From assembly GCA_905235435.1 (NCBI GenBank), contig CAJOLD010000003.1:1-49564 (forward strand): a stretch of 49,564 bases of DNA, in the 5' to 3' direction. The translations under genes were made by a program, and so were the position numbers. The notes beneath the pieces were generated by a model. It was not told the DNA's origin. It saw nothing but the letters and a program-made list of their open reading frames with translations, and searched no databases. Of this stretch, positions 30,942-39,051 are shown one piece after another (the first letter of the stretch is position 1; each line of letters opens with the position of its first letter). The stretch comes from an uncultured Lachnospiraceae bacterium (GTDB taxonomy: Bacteria > Bacillota > Clostridia > Lachnospirales > Lachnospiraceae).

Positions 30942-31802
30942 ATGAAGCCTGTGAAGGAAGGAAAGGTACGCGAGATCTATGATAACGGCGACAGCCTGAT
31001 CATGGTCGCAACGGACCGCATCAGCTGCTTTGACGTTATCCTGAACAATACAGTCACCGGAAAGGGCACCGTGCTCACGCAGATGTCAAAGTTCTGGTTC
31101 GATCTGACTTCGGATATCATTCCCAACCACATGATCTCAACGGACACCGCGGACATGCCTGAATACTTCAGGACGCCCGAATTTGAAGGCAGGAGCATGC
31201 TCTGCCGCAAGCTCCGCATGCTGCCCATCGAATGCATCGTCCGCGGATACATCACCGGAAGCGGCTGGGCTTCCTATCAGAAGGACGGCACCGTCTGCGG
31301 GATCCGCCTTCCCGAGGGGCTGAAGGAATCGGAGAAACTTCCCGAGGCCATCTATACGCCCTCCACAAAGGCCGAGATCGGCGATCACGATGAGAACATC
31401 TCCTACGAGCGCAGCATCGAGGTCCTCGAAAAAGAATTCCCCGGCAAGGGGGAGGAATACGCCGCGCGTCTGCGCGACTGCACGCTGGCCCTCTACAAAA
31501 AATGCGCCGACTATGCCTGGGACCGCGGCATCATCATTGCCGATACCAAGTTTGAGTTCGGCCTGGACGAGGACGGGAACGTGGTCCTCGGTGACGAGAT
31601 GCTCACGCCGGACAGCTCCCGCTTCTGGCCCAGGGAAGGATATGAAGCCGGCAAGTCCCAGCCTTCCTTCGACAAGCAGTTCGCCAGAGACTGGCTCCGC
31701 GCCAACCCCGGCAATGACTGGACGCTCCCGCAGGACATCGTAGACAAGACGATCGATAAATACGCGCAGGCCTACACGCTCCTCACGGGCAAAACGCTCT
31801 GA
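30942..31802 (+). CDS. purC: Phosphoribosylaminoimidazole-succinocarboxamide (SAICAR) synthase
   Basis: 286 residues. Joins CAIR and aspartate with ATP in purine synthesis. Motifs: KEGKVREIYDNGDSLIMVATDRISCFD at the N-terminus, LRMLPIECIVRGYITGSGWASYQKDGTVCGI, TPSTKAEIGDHDENIS, and IIIADTKFEFGLDEDGNVVLGDEMLTPDSSRFWP near the C-terminus. The length matches the 290-residue subgroup. The ATG at 30942 follows AGAAAGGATCTAATATT; the frame is open far upstream but without a start that fits. Monocistronic here, away from other pur genes, with its own promoter and terminator. Confidence 0.97.
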   Translation: MKPVKEGKVREIYDNGDSLIMVATDRISCFDVILNNTVTGKGTVLTQMSKFWFDLTSDIIPNHMISTDTADMPEYFRTPEFEGRSMLCRKLRMLPIECIVRGYITGSGWASYQKDGTVCGIRLPEGLKESEKLPEAIYTPSTKAEIGDHDENISYERSIEVLEKEFPGKGEEYAARLRDCTLALYKKCADYAWDRGIIIADTKFEFGLDEDGNVVLGDEMLTPDSSRFWPREGYEAGKSQPSFDKQFARDWLRANPGNDWTLPQDIVDKTIDKYAQAYTLLTGKTL

Positions 31803-31820
31803 AATTAAAATAAAAAAGCA

Positions 31821-31868
31821 CCGGCAGGAAGACGGCCCCCGGGCCGCTCTCTCCTGCCGGATTTTTTT
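31821..31868 (+). terminator. purC terminator (probably bidirectional)
   Basis: Stem ccggcagga (31821-31829) with tcctgccgg (31852-31860), an inner GC palindrome, and seven T at 31862-31868. A run of A at 31812-31817 gives a T-run on the other strand, so it can also end the convergent AAA+ gene. Confidence 0.9.
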
Positions 31869-31877
31869 ACAAGTATT

Positions 31878-33074
31878 CTATTCTGTTTCTCCCGCAGGCT
31901 CTGCGTCTTCCGCAGGCTCTGCCGTTTCCTCTGCGTCTTCCGCGGCTTCCTCTGCCGCTTCCTCCGCCGCTTCTTCCTCAGCGTCTTCCGCAGGCTCTGC
32001 CTCTTCGCTCTTCTTCAGGCCCTTCAGGACGTCCTCCGGGAGGATCGTCTTGATCTGCTCCGCGGTCGGGGATTCGATCTCCGCGATCCTGCAGGCCTGG
32101 TCGGTGATGATCGTCTCAAAGAAGTTGCGGACCTCCCTCGCGTTGGCAAAGTTCTCGCCCTTCTCCTGCGCCATGGTTTCGATCGCTTCCTGTACGGTCT
32201 TCCCGGCCTCCTCCGAGAGCTCATAGTCGTATTTTTTGCAGTTGAGATCAAAGATCGCCATCAGCTCTTCGACTGTATAATCCGGGAATTCCATGTATTT
32301 GTTGAAGCGGGATTTCAGGCCCGGGTTGCTGCCGATAAAATCTTCCATCAGATCCGTGTAGCCGGCGACGATGACGACAAAGTCTTTGCGGTTGTCTTCC
32401 ATCGCCTTCAGGATGGTGTCGATCGCCTCCTGTCCGAAGTCGCTGCCCTCCTTTGCGAGGGTGTAGGCTTCGTCGATAAACAGGATGCCGCCCATCGCCT
32501 CCTGGATCTTTTCCTGCGTCTTGATGGCGGTCTGGCCGATGTAGCCCGCGACAAGGCCGGAGCGGTCCACCTCTACGAGCTGTCCGCCCGAGAGGACGCC
32601 GATCTCCTTATAGATCTTTGCCAGGATGCGTGCGACCGTCGTCTTGCCGGTGCCGGGATTTCCGGAAAATACAAGGTGCAGCGAGACGGGCGCCGATTTC
32701 AGCCCCTGCTCCTCGCGCAGCTTCTGCATCTTCACCAGGTTGACCAGCTCCCTGACGTCCTCTTTGATGGTCGTAAGGCCGATCAGCTCGTCAAGCTGCT
32801 CCATGCCGGAAGGTTCATCCGCCGCAGCCTCGCTCTCCGGCGCTGCCTTGGCGCTGCCGGTCTCCTCCGCGCTGCCCGCGCTATCGCCTGCGCCGCCGTT
32901 TAGATCCGCGGCTCCGTCCGCCCCGCCGTCTGTGCCCGCGGTCTCATCCGCGTGGGCGGGTGTTTCGCTGCCGCTTCCGGCCGGGTCTTTCGGCTCCGGC
33001 GAAGGCCCCGGCGTCCCGTAAAAATCATCGAGCACTTCGGACATAATATCCTGAATAGACTTGCGCTCCGACAT
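31878..33074 (-). CDS. AAA+ ATPase of the CbxX/CfqX (SpoVK-like) group with disordered tails
   Basis: 398 residues. Residues about 1-90 are low complexity (Gly/Ala/Glu/Ser). The AAA+ module covers about 95-355: LDELIGLTTIKEDVRELVNLVKM, Walker A FSGNPGTGKTTVARILA, Walker B GGILFIDEAYTLA, sensor VIVAGYTDLMEDF and arginine finger NPGLKSRFNKYMEFPDY. The C-terminus (about 365-398) is almost only Glu, Ala, Asp and Pro. CbxX-type ATPases remodel protein complexes (Rubisco activase in autotrophs, SpoVK in spore formers); the partner here is unknown. ATG 33074 is preferred because GGAGGGGAAC precedes it. Monocistronic. Confidence 0.9.
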   Translation of the reverse strand: MSERKSIQDIMSEVLDDFYGTPGPSPEPKDPAGSGSETPAHADETAGTDGGADGAADLNGGAGDSAGSAEETGSAKAAPESEAAADEPSGMEQLDELIGLTTIKEDVRELVNLVKMQKLREEQGLKSAPVSLHLVFSGNPGTGKTTVARILAKIYKEIGVLSGGQLVEVDRSGLVAGYIGQTAIKTQEKIQEAMGGILFIDEAYTLAKEGSDFGQEAIDTILKAMEDNRKDFVVIVAGYTDLMEDFIGSNPGLKSRFNKYMEFPDYTVEELMAIFDLNCKKYDYELSEEAGKTVQEAIETMAQEKGENFANAREVRNFFETIITDQACRIAEIESPTAEQIKTILPEDVLKGLKKSEEAEPAEDAEEEAAEEAAEEAAEDAEETAEPAEDAEPAGETE

Positions 33075-33116
33075 GTTCCCCTCCTTCAAAAACTTTTATA
33101 AAATCAACATTTGCCC

Positions 33117-33145
33117 TTGTATTATTCCATAAAATGCGTTATTAT
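33117..33145 (+). promoter_or_regulatory. tRNA-Ala promoter, TTGTAT-17-TATTAT
   Basis: -35 TTGTAT at 33117-33122, 17-base spacer and -10 TATTAT at 33140-33145. Transcription would start about 6 bases before the tRNA. Confidence 0.65.
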
Positions 33146-33157
33146 ATCTACTGCTGC

Positions 33158-33229
33158 GGGGATATAGCTCAGTGGGAGAGCGTTCGGTTCGCATCCGAAA
33201 GGCCGTGGGTTCAAATCCCATTATCTCCA
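33158..33229 (+). tRNA. tRNA-Ala (anticodon CGC)
   Basis: 72-base cloverleaf: acceptor GGGGATA/TATCTCC with the G3:U70 pair that marks tRNA-Ala, D arm GCTC/GAGC, anticodon stem TTCGG/CCGAA with loop TTCGCAT (anticodon CGC, reading GCG), T arm GTGGG/CCCAT with loop TTCAAAT, and discriminator A. CCA is not encoded. It is a single gene with its own promoter and terminator, consistent with heavy GCG use in a GC-rich genome. Confidence 0.96.
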
Positions 33230-33236
33230 CTCGCGC

Positions 33237-33271
33237 AAAGAGGTTTCCGATCTTCGGAGGCCTCTTTTTTT
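33237..33271 (+). terminator. tRNA-Ala terminator
   Basis: Eleven-base stem gaggtttccga/tcggaggcctc (with two G-T pairs) and a run of T from 33265 to 33271, 8 bases after the tRNA. Confidence 0.9.
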
Positions 33272-33285
33272 ATGCCCCGCGCTCT

Positions 33286-33516
33286 TTATTTGCTCATCTC
33301 TCCGATCTCGCGGAAAAGCTCCATATCATCCTCCGTTACGCGGATGTTGCAGGTGCTCTCTTTTCCGTCGGGGAAGATGACCTTCATTTCGATGATCGTT
33401 CCCTCCGTTGCCTTTTTCCCAATATAGTGGAAAAAGGGGAGCACCCTCGGGTGATTATTTTCGAACCGGGAAAACATCTGCTTCCCTTTCATGATCATTT
33501 TTGGATTAAACGCCAT
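33286..33516 (-). CDS. 76-residue protein of unknown function
   Basis: Not recognised. It starts with basic residues (MAFNPKMIMKGKQMFSRFENNHPRVLPFF), then a likely beta hairpin (GTIIEMKVIFPDGKESTCNIRVT) and a short acidic helix (EDDMELFREIGEM). No membrane helix or signal peptide. The start at 33516 has AAAGGAGAGGAAT upstream and overlaps the end of the phosphoesterase gene by 22 bases, so its translation is probably coupled to it. Confidence 0.8.
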   Translation of the reverse strand: MAFNPKMIMKGKQMFSRFENNHPRVLPFFHYIGKKATEGTIIEMKVIFPDGKESTCNIRVTEDDMELFREIGEMSK

Positions 33517-34136
33517 ATTCCTCTCCTTTCATTTTCCGGGCCCTCCGGGACCTCCAGCAGGTAATAGTCGCAGCAGTTGATGACCGTTGTCCCGCTCTCA
33601 TGGGTCCTGGTCCTTACGAACCCCCCGTAATCTTTGTGGACATGTCCGTGCAGAAGATATTTTGGCTGGTATTTCATCAGCAGATCATTAAAACATTCAA
33701 AGCCCTGATGCGCAGGATCCTCCCGGTCTCCGCAGCCTCTCGGCGGCGCGTGCGTGACCAGGATATCCGGTCGGGCTCCCAGCCTGAATTTTACAGACAG
33801 CCGCCGGATCCTTGCGCTCATCTCCTTCTCCGTATACATATAGGGGCCGGGCTTGTAGCGCGCGCTCCCGCCGAGCCCGGCGATCCGCACGCCCCGGTAA
33901 ATATAGACGTCGTCGTCGATGCCGATGCAGCCCTCCGGCGGTTCTTTCTCAAACCGGTCGTCATGATTGCCGCACACATAGAGGAGCGGGCAGGACGCCA
34001 TGGTCACGAGATACTCAAGATAGGCCGCGGAAAGATCCCCGCATGACAAAATAAGATCCGCGTCTTTCACCCTGTCCAGGGCAGCGCCGTCCCAGATCGC
34101 GCGGTTTTCCGTATCTGCGACGCACAGGATCTTCAT
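33495..34136 (-). CDS. Metallophosphoesterase with variant first motif
   Basis: 213 residues. Calcineurin-like fold: LSCGDLSAAYLEYL (GD), VCGNHDDRFEKEP (GNHD), LVTHAPPRGCGD (H) and LLHGHVHKDYG (GHxH). The first motif, normally D-x-H, reads D-T-E in CVADTENRAIWD, so one metal ligand is changed from His to Glu. No signal peptide. It overlaps the BMP-like gene upstream by 4 bases (ATGA) and the 76-residue gene downstream by 22 bases, so the three form one translationally coupled unit. Substrate unknown. Confidence 0.88.
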   Translation of the reverse strand: MKILCVADTENRAIWDGAALDRVKDADLILSCGDLSAAYLEYLVTMASCPLLYVCGNHDDRFEKEPPEGCIGIDDDVYIYRGVRIAGLGGSARYKPGPYMYTEKEMSARIRRLSVKFRLGARPDILVTHAPPRGCGDREDPAHQGFECFNDLLMKYQPKYLLHGHVHKDYGGFVRTRTHESGTTVINCCDYYLLEVPEGPENERRGIWRLIQK

Positions 34137-36055
34137 GTCTTTTCTCCCCGGAGCCCCGCGAGCAGCAGGGTCTCCCTGGCCGTCTCCGTGAAGGATTCGA
34201 GCGGCGGGATCTCGCCGTCCACATTGTCGTTGAGCCAGTCCATGGAAATGATCTCCTCCGCCGTAAGCGGCGCGTCATCCGCGCTCCTTATGATCCCCGT
34301 CCTGCTGTGGAGCTCTCCGTCAAAGGGCGTCAGCTGCCCGAAGGAAACGGCAAGACGGAAGGTATCGATCATCTTTGTTGAATAGTAGGACAGCTTCTTG
34401 GAGAGGATGATGTCCACCACGTCCGCGGACATGCCCCACCAGTAGTTCAGCGCCTGATTGTCCTTCGGGTTTTCCTGCCCCCAGGTCCCGTCGAGGACGG
34501 TCTTTATGATCTCCGAATAGAAATTGCCCCACTCCATCAGCGGCGCCGCGAGGTGGACGGGCCTTCCGCCGGAGATATCGTAGAGTCCGTATTCATGATC
34601 CCCGGAGGCGGGTTTGATCAGGTCGGGTCCGGAGATGATGCGCACCTGCTCGCTGCGCAGCTCCTCGTGCCAGTCCGCGTCCGCCAGCGAAGCCCATTTC
34701 AGGCTGATCCGGATATCCGGGCGCACCATGGCGGCCCCGATCGCGAATGCATTGATATCGGCGATCGTCCCGACCAGCGGCAGATCCGCCACATAGCCGA
34801 TCTTCTCGTCGCGCGTAAGGCTCGCGGCGAGGATCCCCAGCAGGAACTTGGCCTCGTACAGTTTCAGATAGTAGGTCCGCACGGCGTTCCTGGCAAGGTT
34901 CACGGAACAGTTCAGGACCTTTGCCTTCGGATTGTCAAGAGCAAAGCGGAGCGCCGCGGGCATCTGGCCCGGGGAAGTCGTGAAGAAGACCTCCGCTCCC
35001 TCTTCGAGGGCCTTCGCCATCGCGTCCCTGGTCGCCGCGGGGTTGATGCAGCCGCCGTAGGCGCTGGTGACCACCATTCCCTCATAGTTCGTCTCGAGCG
35101 CGTTCCGGCCGAGCTCATGGCCGTAAGCCCAGCGGGAATTTTCGGGCGTCAGATCATAGAAGAACGCGGCCCGGAGCGGATGGCTCCCGGAGTAGGACGG
35201 TCCCTGGAGAAGGGAGAAAAAGCCGGATCTCGGCGCGTTCTCCGCGGGAATCTCCTGCCGCTCCATCGCGCCGGTCCCGCTGACGGTCAGAATCTCCTTG
35301 CGCAGGGTATCGATCCTCTTGGATATGATCTCGCTGTTTCCCTCCGTCAGGCTCTCCACAGAGTAGGTCTGCAGATAAAGGAGCATGGCGTCGGCGGGCG
35401 TCATATTGGGAAGCTCCGCGAATTTCTTAAGATACAGTCCGGAAAACGCCGCGTAGGCGCTCCTGAACTTTTTGATGTCCTCCTCCGGCCACCGGTGTTC
35501 AAGATTCCTGCCGAAAAGGGCCGCGAGCTTTAAGTATCTCCCCTTTTCCGAGAACTCGATCCCGAACAGGCCCGTGACACGATAGAAGTCCAGGTATTCG
35601 TAGTAGATCTCCTTCTCCGGATCGCCGTCGCGCGCCGGAAGGATGCGGATGACCTTTGCGGGGATGGAATAGGCGTCCAGGTAACGCAGGACGGATACTC
35701 TCTTGTTGCCCTCCTCCACATAGAACCGGTGCATATATTCGTAAGCGAGGACCGGATCGCGCAGCCCTTCCTCCAGCTGGATGTCATAGAGGCTGCTCCA
35801 TTTGTAGGCGAACTCGGTGTTCTCGGGGAAAACGGGCATAAAGCCCCAGGAGAACGCGTTCTGCCTCCCCTCCGTCTTTGTCCCGGCAAACAGGGACAGC
35901 GGGACCTCCACGGTCCCCAGGTCAGCCTGCCTAAGCTCCGATATGCCGGGAAGGATCTTATCCAGGGCCGGCAGATAGGGATACCACCCCTCCGATACCG
36001 CTCTTCTGTATTCTTTTTCGCCCTGTTTCTTCGCCTTCTGGTACTCTTCGCTCAA
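34133..36055 (-). CDS. Cytoplasmic BMP-family ligand-binding protein fused to a ParB-like N-terminal region
   Basis: 640 residues. Residues about 295-585 match the basic membrane protein (BMP/PnrA) family of nucleoside-binding proteins (RAAFFYDLTPENSRWAYGHELG, GAEVFFTTSPGQMPAALRFA, YYLKLYEAKFLLGILAASLT, KIGYVADLPLVGTIADINAFAIGA). BMP proteins normally have a signal peptide or lipobox and serve ABC importers; this one starts MSEEYQKAKKQGEKEYRRA with neither, and no permease genes are near. Residues about 45-140 (VPLSLFAGTK, EEGLRDPVLAYEYMHRFYVEEGNKRVSVLRYLDAY, IPAKVIRILP) resemble a ParB/sulfiredoxin-type nucleotide-binding domain. The start is TTG at 36055 with AAAGGAAAAGAAC before it. A cytosolic sensor or regulator is my inference. 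Confidence 0.83.
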   Translation of the reverse strand: MSEEYQKAKKQGEKEYRRAVSEGWYPYLPALDKILPGISELRQADLGTVEVPLSLFAGTKTEGRQNAFSWGFMPVFPENTEFAYKWSSLYDIQLEEGLRDPVLAYEYMHRFYVEEGNKRVSVLRYLDAYSIPAKVIRILPARDGDPEKEIYYEYLDFYRVTGLFGIEFSEKGRYLKLAALFGRNLEHRWPEEDIKKFRSAYAAFSGLYLKKFAELPNMTPADAMLLYLQTYSVESLTEGNSEIISKRIDTLRKEILTVSGTGAMERQEIPAENAPRSGFFSLLQGPSYSGSHPLRAAFFYDLTPENSRWAYGHELGRNALETNYEGMVVTSAYGGCINPAATRDAMAKALEEGAEVFFTTSPGQMPAALRFALDNPKAKVLNCSVNLARNAVRTYYLKLYEAKFLLGILAASLTRDEKIGYVADLPLVGTIADINAFAIGAAMVRPDIRISLKWASLADADWHEELRSEQVRIISGPDLIKPASGDHEYGLYDISGGRPVHLAAPLMEWGNFYSEIIKTVLDGTWGQENPKDNQALNYWWGMSADVVDIILSKKLSYYSTKMIDTFRLAVSFGQLTPFDGELHSRTGIIRSADDAPLTAEEIISMDWLNDNVDGEIPPLESFTETARETLLLAGLRGEKT

Positions 36056-36082
36056 GTTCTTTTCCTTTCCGCATATTCACAA

Positions 36083-36111
36083 GAGGGACCTTTCCACTGG
36101 AAAAGTCCCTC
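36083..36111. other. Thirteen-base hairpin between map and the BMP-like gene
   Basis: gagggacctttcc/ggaaaagtccctc (36083-36095, 36099-36111) forms an almost perfect stem with a 3-base loop. On the minus strand it is followed by TTGTG rather than a T-run, so it may be a weak terminator after map or an mRNA-processing hairpin. Confidence 0.6.
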
Positions 36112-36126
36112 ATCCTCTGCCGGGTC

Positions 36127-37002
36127 TTACCACGAAAGGATCTCACAGCCGTCGTCCGTGACGAGCACCTCCACCTCCCACTGCGCGGAGGGGAGGCCGT
36201 CCGCCGTATAGACGGTCCAGCCGTTTACCTTGTCTGTGTAGATCTCGTGCCTTCCCATATTGACCATGGGCTCGATGGTGAACACCATGCCGGGCACCAT
36301 CAGCATCTCCGTTCCGGGCTCCGTGACATAGCTGACGAACGGATCCTCATGGAAGGCGTTTCCGCAGCCGTGTCCGCCGATCTCCCGGACGATCGTGTAA
36401 CCGTTCTCCAGTGCGTGAGTGTGGACCGCATGGCCCATATCCCCGAGCAGATGCCAGGGGACGACGGCCTTTATGCCCTCCTCCATGCACTCCTTTGTCA
36501 CATCCACAAGGCGCTTCTTCTCCGGGCTGACCTCCCCGATGCAGAACATGCGGGAGGAATCGGAAAAATAGCCGTCCAGGATGGTCGAGCAGTCTACGTT
36601 GATGATATCTCCCTCCTTCAGGATGATGTCCTTCGAGGGGATCCCGTGGCAGACTTCATTGTTGATGGACGTGCAGACGCTCTTCGGAAAGCCCTGATAG
36701 CCAAGGTCGGCGGGAATGCCGCCCATGGCGGACGTGACCTTCGTCACGATGTCGTCGATATCCTGCGTGGACATTCCCGCGCGGATCTTGTCGCCGACCT
36801 CGTCGAGCACCGCCACATTGATCTTCGCGCTCCTGCGGATCCCTTCCACGTCCTTTTCGGACTTTAAGAGCTCCCTGTCCGGAACGATATGCCCGGCTCT
36901 CTCAAAGCCGATGATCCTGTCGTCAAATGCCTGATGGCAGAACTTGTATTTTTTGCCGCTTCCGCACCAGCAGGGTGCGTTTCTGTCCAGCTTCTTATAC
37001 AT
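36127..37002 (-). CDS. map: Methionine aminopeptidase with N-terminal SEC-C zinc motif
   Basis: 291 residues. Removes the initiator Met from new proteins. Residues 1-24 carry a SEC-C zinc finger ([16 protein letters not shown]) of the kind found at the end of SecA, thought to guide the enzyme to the ribosome or partners. The type I catalytic domain shows DIINVDCSTILDGYFSDSSRMF (both metal Asp), REIGGHGCGNAFHEDP (His), FTIEPMVN (Glu) and SAQWEVEVLVTDDGCEIL (last Glu; the usual H after it is V). It follows thrS by 13 bases, suggesting co-transcription. Confidence 0.95.
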   Translation of the reverse strand: MYKKLDRNAPCWCGSGKKYKFCHQAFDDRIIGFERAGHIVPDRELLKSEKDVEGIRRSAKINVAVLDEVGDKIRAGMSTQDIDDIVTKVTSAMGGIPADLGYQGFPKSVCTSINNEVCHGIPSKDIILKEGDIINVDCSTILDGYFSDSSRMFCIGEVSPEKKRLVDVTKECMEEGIKAVVPWHLLGDMGHAVHTHALENGYTIVREIGGHGCGNAFHEDPFVSYVTEPGTEMLMVPGMVFTIEPMVNMGRHEIYTDKVNGWTVYTADGLPSAQWEVEVLVTDDGCEILSW

Positions 37003-37015
37003 TCAAATCACTCTC

Positions 37016-38803
37016 TCAGATCTGTGAGGGATCGGTGATCAGCTCCTGGGATCTCTCTTTGTTCATCTTGTCGCACATTGCAAGGAAGACGTCCAGCGGA
37101 ATGTCATGCAGCTGCGCCTTCTGGCCGCGGATGGTGACCGAAACGGTGCGATCCTGCGCCTCCTTGTCGCCGACGACGACAATGTAGGGATCCTTCATGA
37201 CCTTGTAGGCCTTGATCTTCTCGTTCATGTTCTTGTCCGCGTAATCGACCTCTGTGCGGATGAACCTGTCCTCCAGCTTCTCCACGACCTCGCGCGCGTA
37301 GTCGTTGTGCTCGGTGCGGATGGGAACGACGCCGACCTGGTACGGAGAGAGCCAGAACGGGAACGCGCCCTTGTAATGCTCGATCAGGATGCCGATAAAG
37401 CGCTCCAGGGAACCGAACAGAGCCCTGTGGATGACGACCGGCTCCTTGAGGGTGCCGTCCTGGCTCTGGTAGGTGAGGCCGAAGTTGTGCGGGAGCTGGA
37501 AATCCAGCTGGATGGTGCCGCACTGCCATTCCCTGCCGAGGGCGTCCTTGATCTGGAGGTCGATCTTCGGGCCGTAGAAAGCGCCGTCTCCCTCATTGAT
37601 CTCGTAATTGCCCTCGCCGTATTTCTTGTTCAGGAAGGTCTTAAGGGCATCCTCCGCCCTGTTCCAGACCTCAATATCTCCCATAAAGTCGTCCGGCCTC
37701 GTGGAAAGCTCCACGCGGTAGGTGATGCCGAAGGTCTTGTAGATCTGATCCGCGATCTCGATGATATCGGCGATCTCGTTCTCGATCTGCTCCTCGGCGA
37801 CGAAGGTGTGGTCATCGTCCTGACGGAAGGCCTGCACGCGGAAAAGTCCGTTCAGCTGGCCGGATTTCTCCCTGCGGTGCACCACATCCAGCTCATTGTA
37901 GCGGATGGGCAGCTCGCGGTAGGAGTGGTTGGTGCGCTTGTAGGTCATCATCGCGTTCGGGCAGTTCATGGGCTTTGCAGCCATGATATCATCGGCATTG
38001 GGCTCCCCGTCCAGTCCCGGTACGATGAACATGTTGTCCTGATAATGTGCCCAGTGGCCGCTGATGAGCCAGAGCTTGCGGTTGTTGATGATGGGCGCGG
38101 AGATCTCCTGGTATCCGTGCCTGTCGTGGATCTCTCTCCAGTAGCGGATGAGCGTCTGGTACATCTTCCATCCTCTCGGCAGCCAGTACGGCATGCCGGG
38201 CGCGGTCTCATGGAACATGAAGAGGTCGAGCTTCGGGCCCAGCTTCTTGTGATCCCGCTCCATCGCCTCCTGAATGAGCGCCAGATGCGCCTTGAGCGCT
38301 TCCTTGTCCGGGAACGCGTAAACATAGATCCTCTGCAGAGAATCCCTGTGCTCATCCCCGCGCCAGTAGGCGCCGGAAGCAGACTTTACCTTGAAGGCCG
38401 CTGACAGAAGGTCCCTGGAATTTTCCACGTGAGGTCCGCGGCACAGATCGACAAAATCATCACCCGTATAATAGATGGAGATGGTCTCATCCTCGGGAAG
38501 GTCCTCGATCAGTTCCGTCTTGAACTTCTGGCCGGCAAAGAGCTCCAGCGCCTCCCGGCGGGACACCTCTTTCCGCGTCCAGTCCTCTTTCCTCTTGAGG
38601 ATCTCGCGCATCTTATCCTCTATCGTCTTATAGTCATCCGTGGTGATATTCCGCGGCAGGACAAAATCATAATAAAAACCGTCCGCTATCTGCGGACCGA
38701 TCGCGTACTGTACATTCTCCGCGCCGAAGATCTCGATCACGGCCTTCGCGAGAATGTGCGCGAGGGAATGTCTGTACACCTCCAGAAACTGTTCTCTTTC
38801 CAT
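37016..38803 (-). CDS. thrS: Threonyl-tRNA synthetase lacking the TGS domain
   Basis: 595 residues, against about 640 for E. coli ThrS. It begins directly at the editing (SAD) region (VYRHSLAHILAKAVIEIFG, with the HxxxH metal site; YYTGDDFVDLCRGPHVENS with the Cys/His pair), so the N-terminal TGS domain is absent. The class II catalytic core is intact: LFMFHETAPGMPYWLPRGW, MNCPNAMMTYK, LFRVQAFRQDDDHTF, GAFYGPKIDLQIKDALGREWQCGTIQLDFQLP, HRALFGSLERF. The anticodon-binding domain follows (PYQVGVVPI). ATG 38803 has GGAGGAACAG upstream. No T-box is seen in the leader. Confidence 0.96.
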   Translation of the reverse strand: MEREQFLEVYRHSLAHILAKAVIEIFGAENVQYAIGPQIADGFYYDFVLPRNITTDDYKTIEDKMREILKRKEDWTRKEVSRREALELFAGQKFKTELIEDLPEDETISIYYTGDDFVDLCRGPHVENSRDLLSAAFKVKSASGAYWRGDEHRDSLQRIYVYAFPDKEALKAHLALIQEAMERDHKKLGPKLDLFMFHETAPGMPYWLPRGWKMYQTLIRYWREIHDRHGYQEISAPIINNRKLWLISGHWAHYQDNMFIVPGLDGEPNADDIMAAKPMNCPNAMMTYKRTNHSYRELPIRYNELDVVHRREKSGQLNGLFRVQAFRQDDDHTFVAEEQIENEIADIIEIADQIYKTFGITYRVELSTRPDDFMGDIEVWNRAEDALKTFLNKKYGEGNYEINEGDGAFYGPKIDLQIKDALGREWQCGTIQLDFQLPHNFGLTYQSQDGTLKEPVVIHRALFGSLERFIGILIEHYKGAFPFWLSPYQVGVVPIRTEHNDYAREVVEKLEDRFIRTEVDYADKNMNEKIKAYKVMKDPYIVVVGDKEAQDRTVSVTIRGQKAQLHDIPLDVFLAMCDKMNKERSQELITDPSQI

Positions 38804-38904
38804 CTGTTCCTCCTTCACCGCCCCCGCCGGCTGCGTACCGCGCACCCCAAAACGGAAGCATTCATGATGATCGTAAGTCTGCCGGCAAAAAACCGGCAAA
38901 AAAA

Positions 38905-38933
38905 ATATAACACAGATAGGTCTTCAAAACAAG
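38905..38933 (-). promoter_or_regulatory. thrS-map promoter, TTGTTT-17-TATATT
   Basis: Minus-strand -35 TTGTTT (complement of 38928-38933), 17-base spacer, -10 TATATT (complement of 38905-38910). The leader of about 95 bases has a short gccgg/ccggc hairpin around a T-run (38882-38898) near its 5' end. Confidence 0.6.
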
Positions 38934-38950
38934 ACATATGTCTGCCGCGC

Positions 38951-38979
38951 TTGTGAATCGGGCCCGCATATGTTATTAT
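38951..38979 (+). promoter_or_regulatory. Promoter of the two membrane-protein genes, TTGTGA-17-TATTAT
   Basis: -35 TTGTGA at 38951-38956, 17-base spacer and -10 TATTAT at 38974-38979. In the leader, a hairpin ggcaggg/cccctgcc (about 39023-39041) ends right before the ribosome binding site and may influence its exposure. Confidence 0.6.
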
Positions 38980-39051
38980 AGTTGGTACCTTTTTTTCGGG
39001 TATTTTTATGGCATAAAAAACGGGCAGGGACTTCCCCTGCCGGGAGGTAGA

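Noticed and set aside
38804..38940. T-box riboswitch in the thrS leader (also looked for before rnhA/tyrS and alaS)
   Set aside because: The conserved T-box sequence (AGGGTGGNACCGCG) and an antiterminator were not found in any of these leaders.
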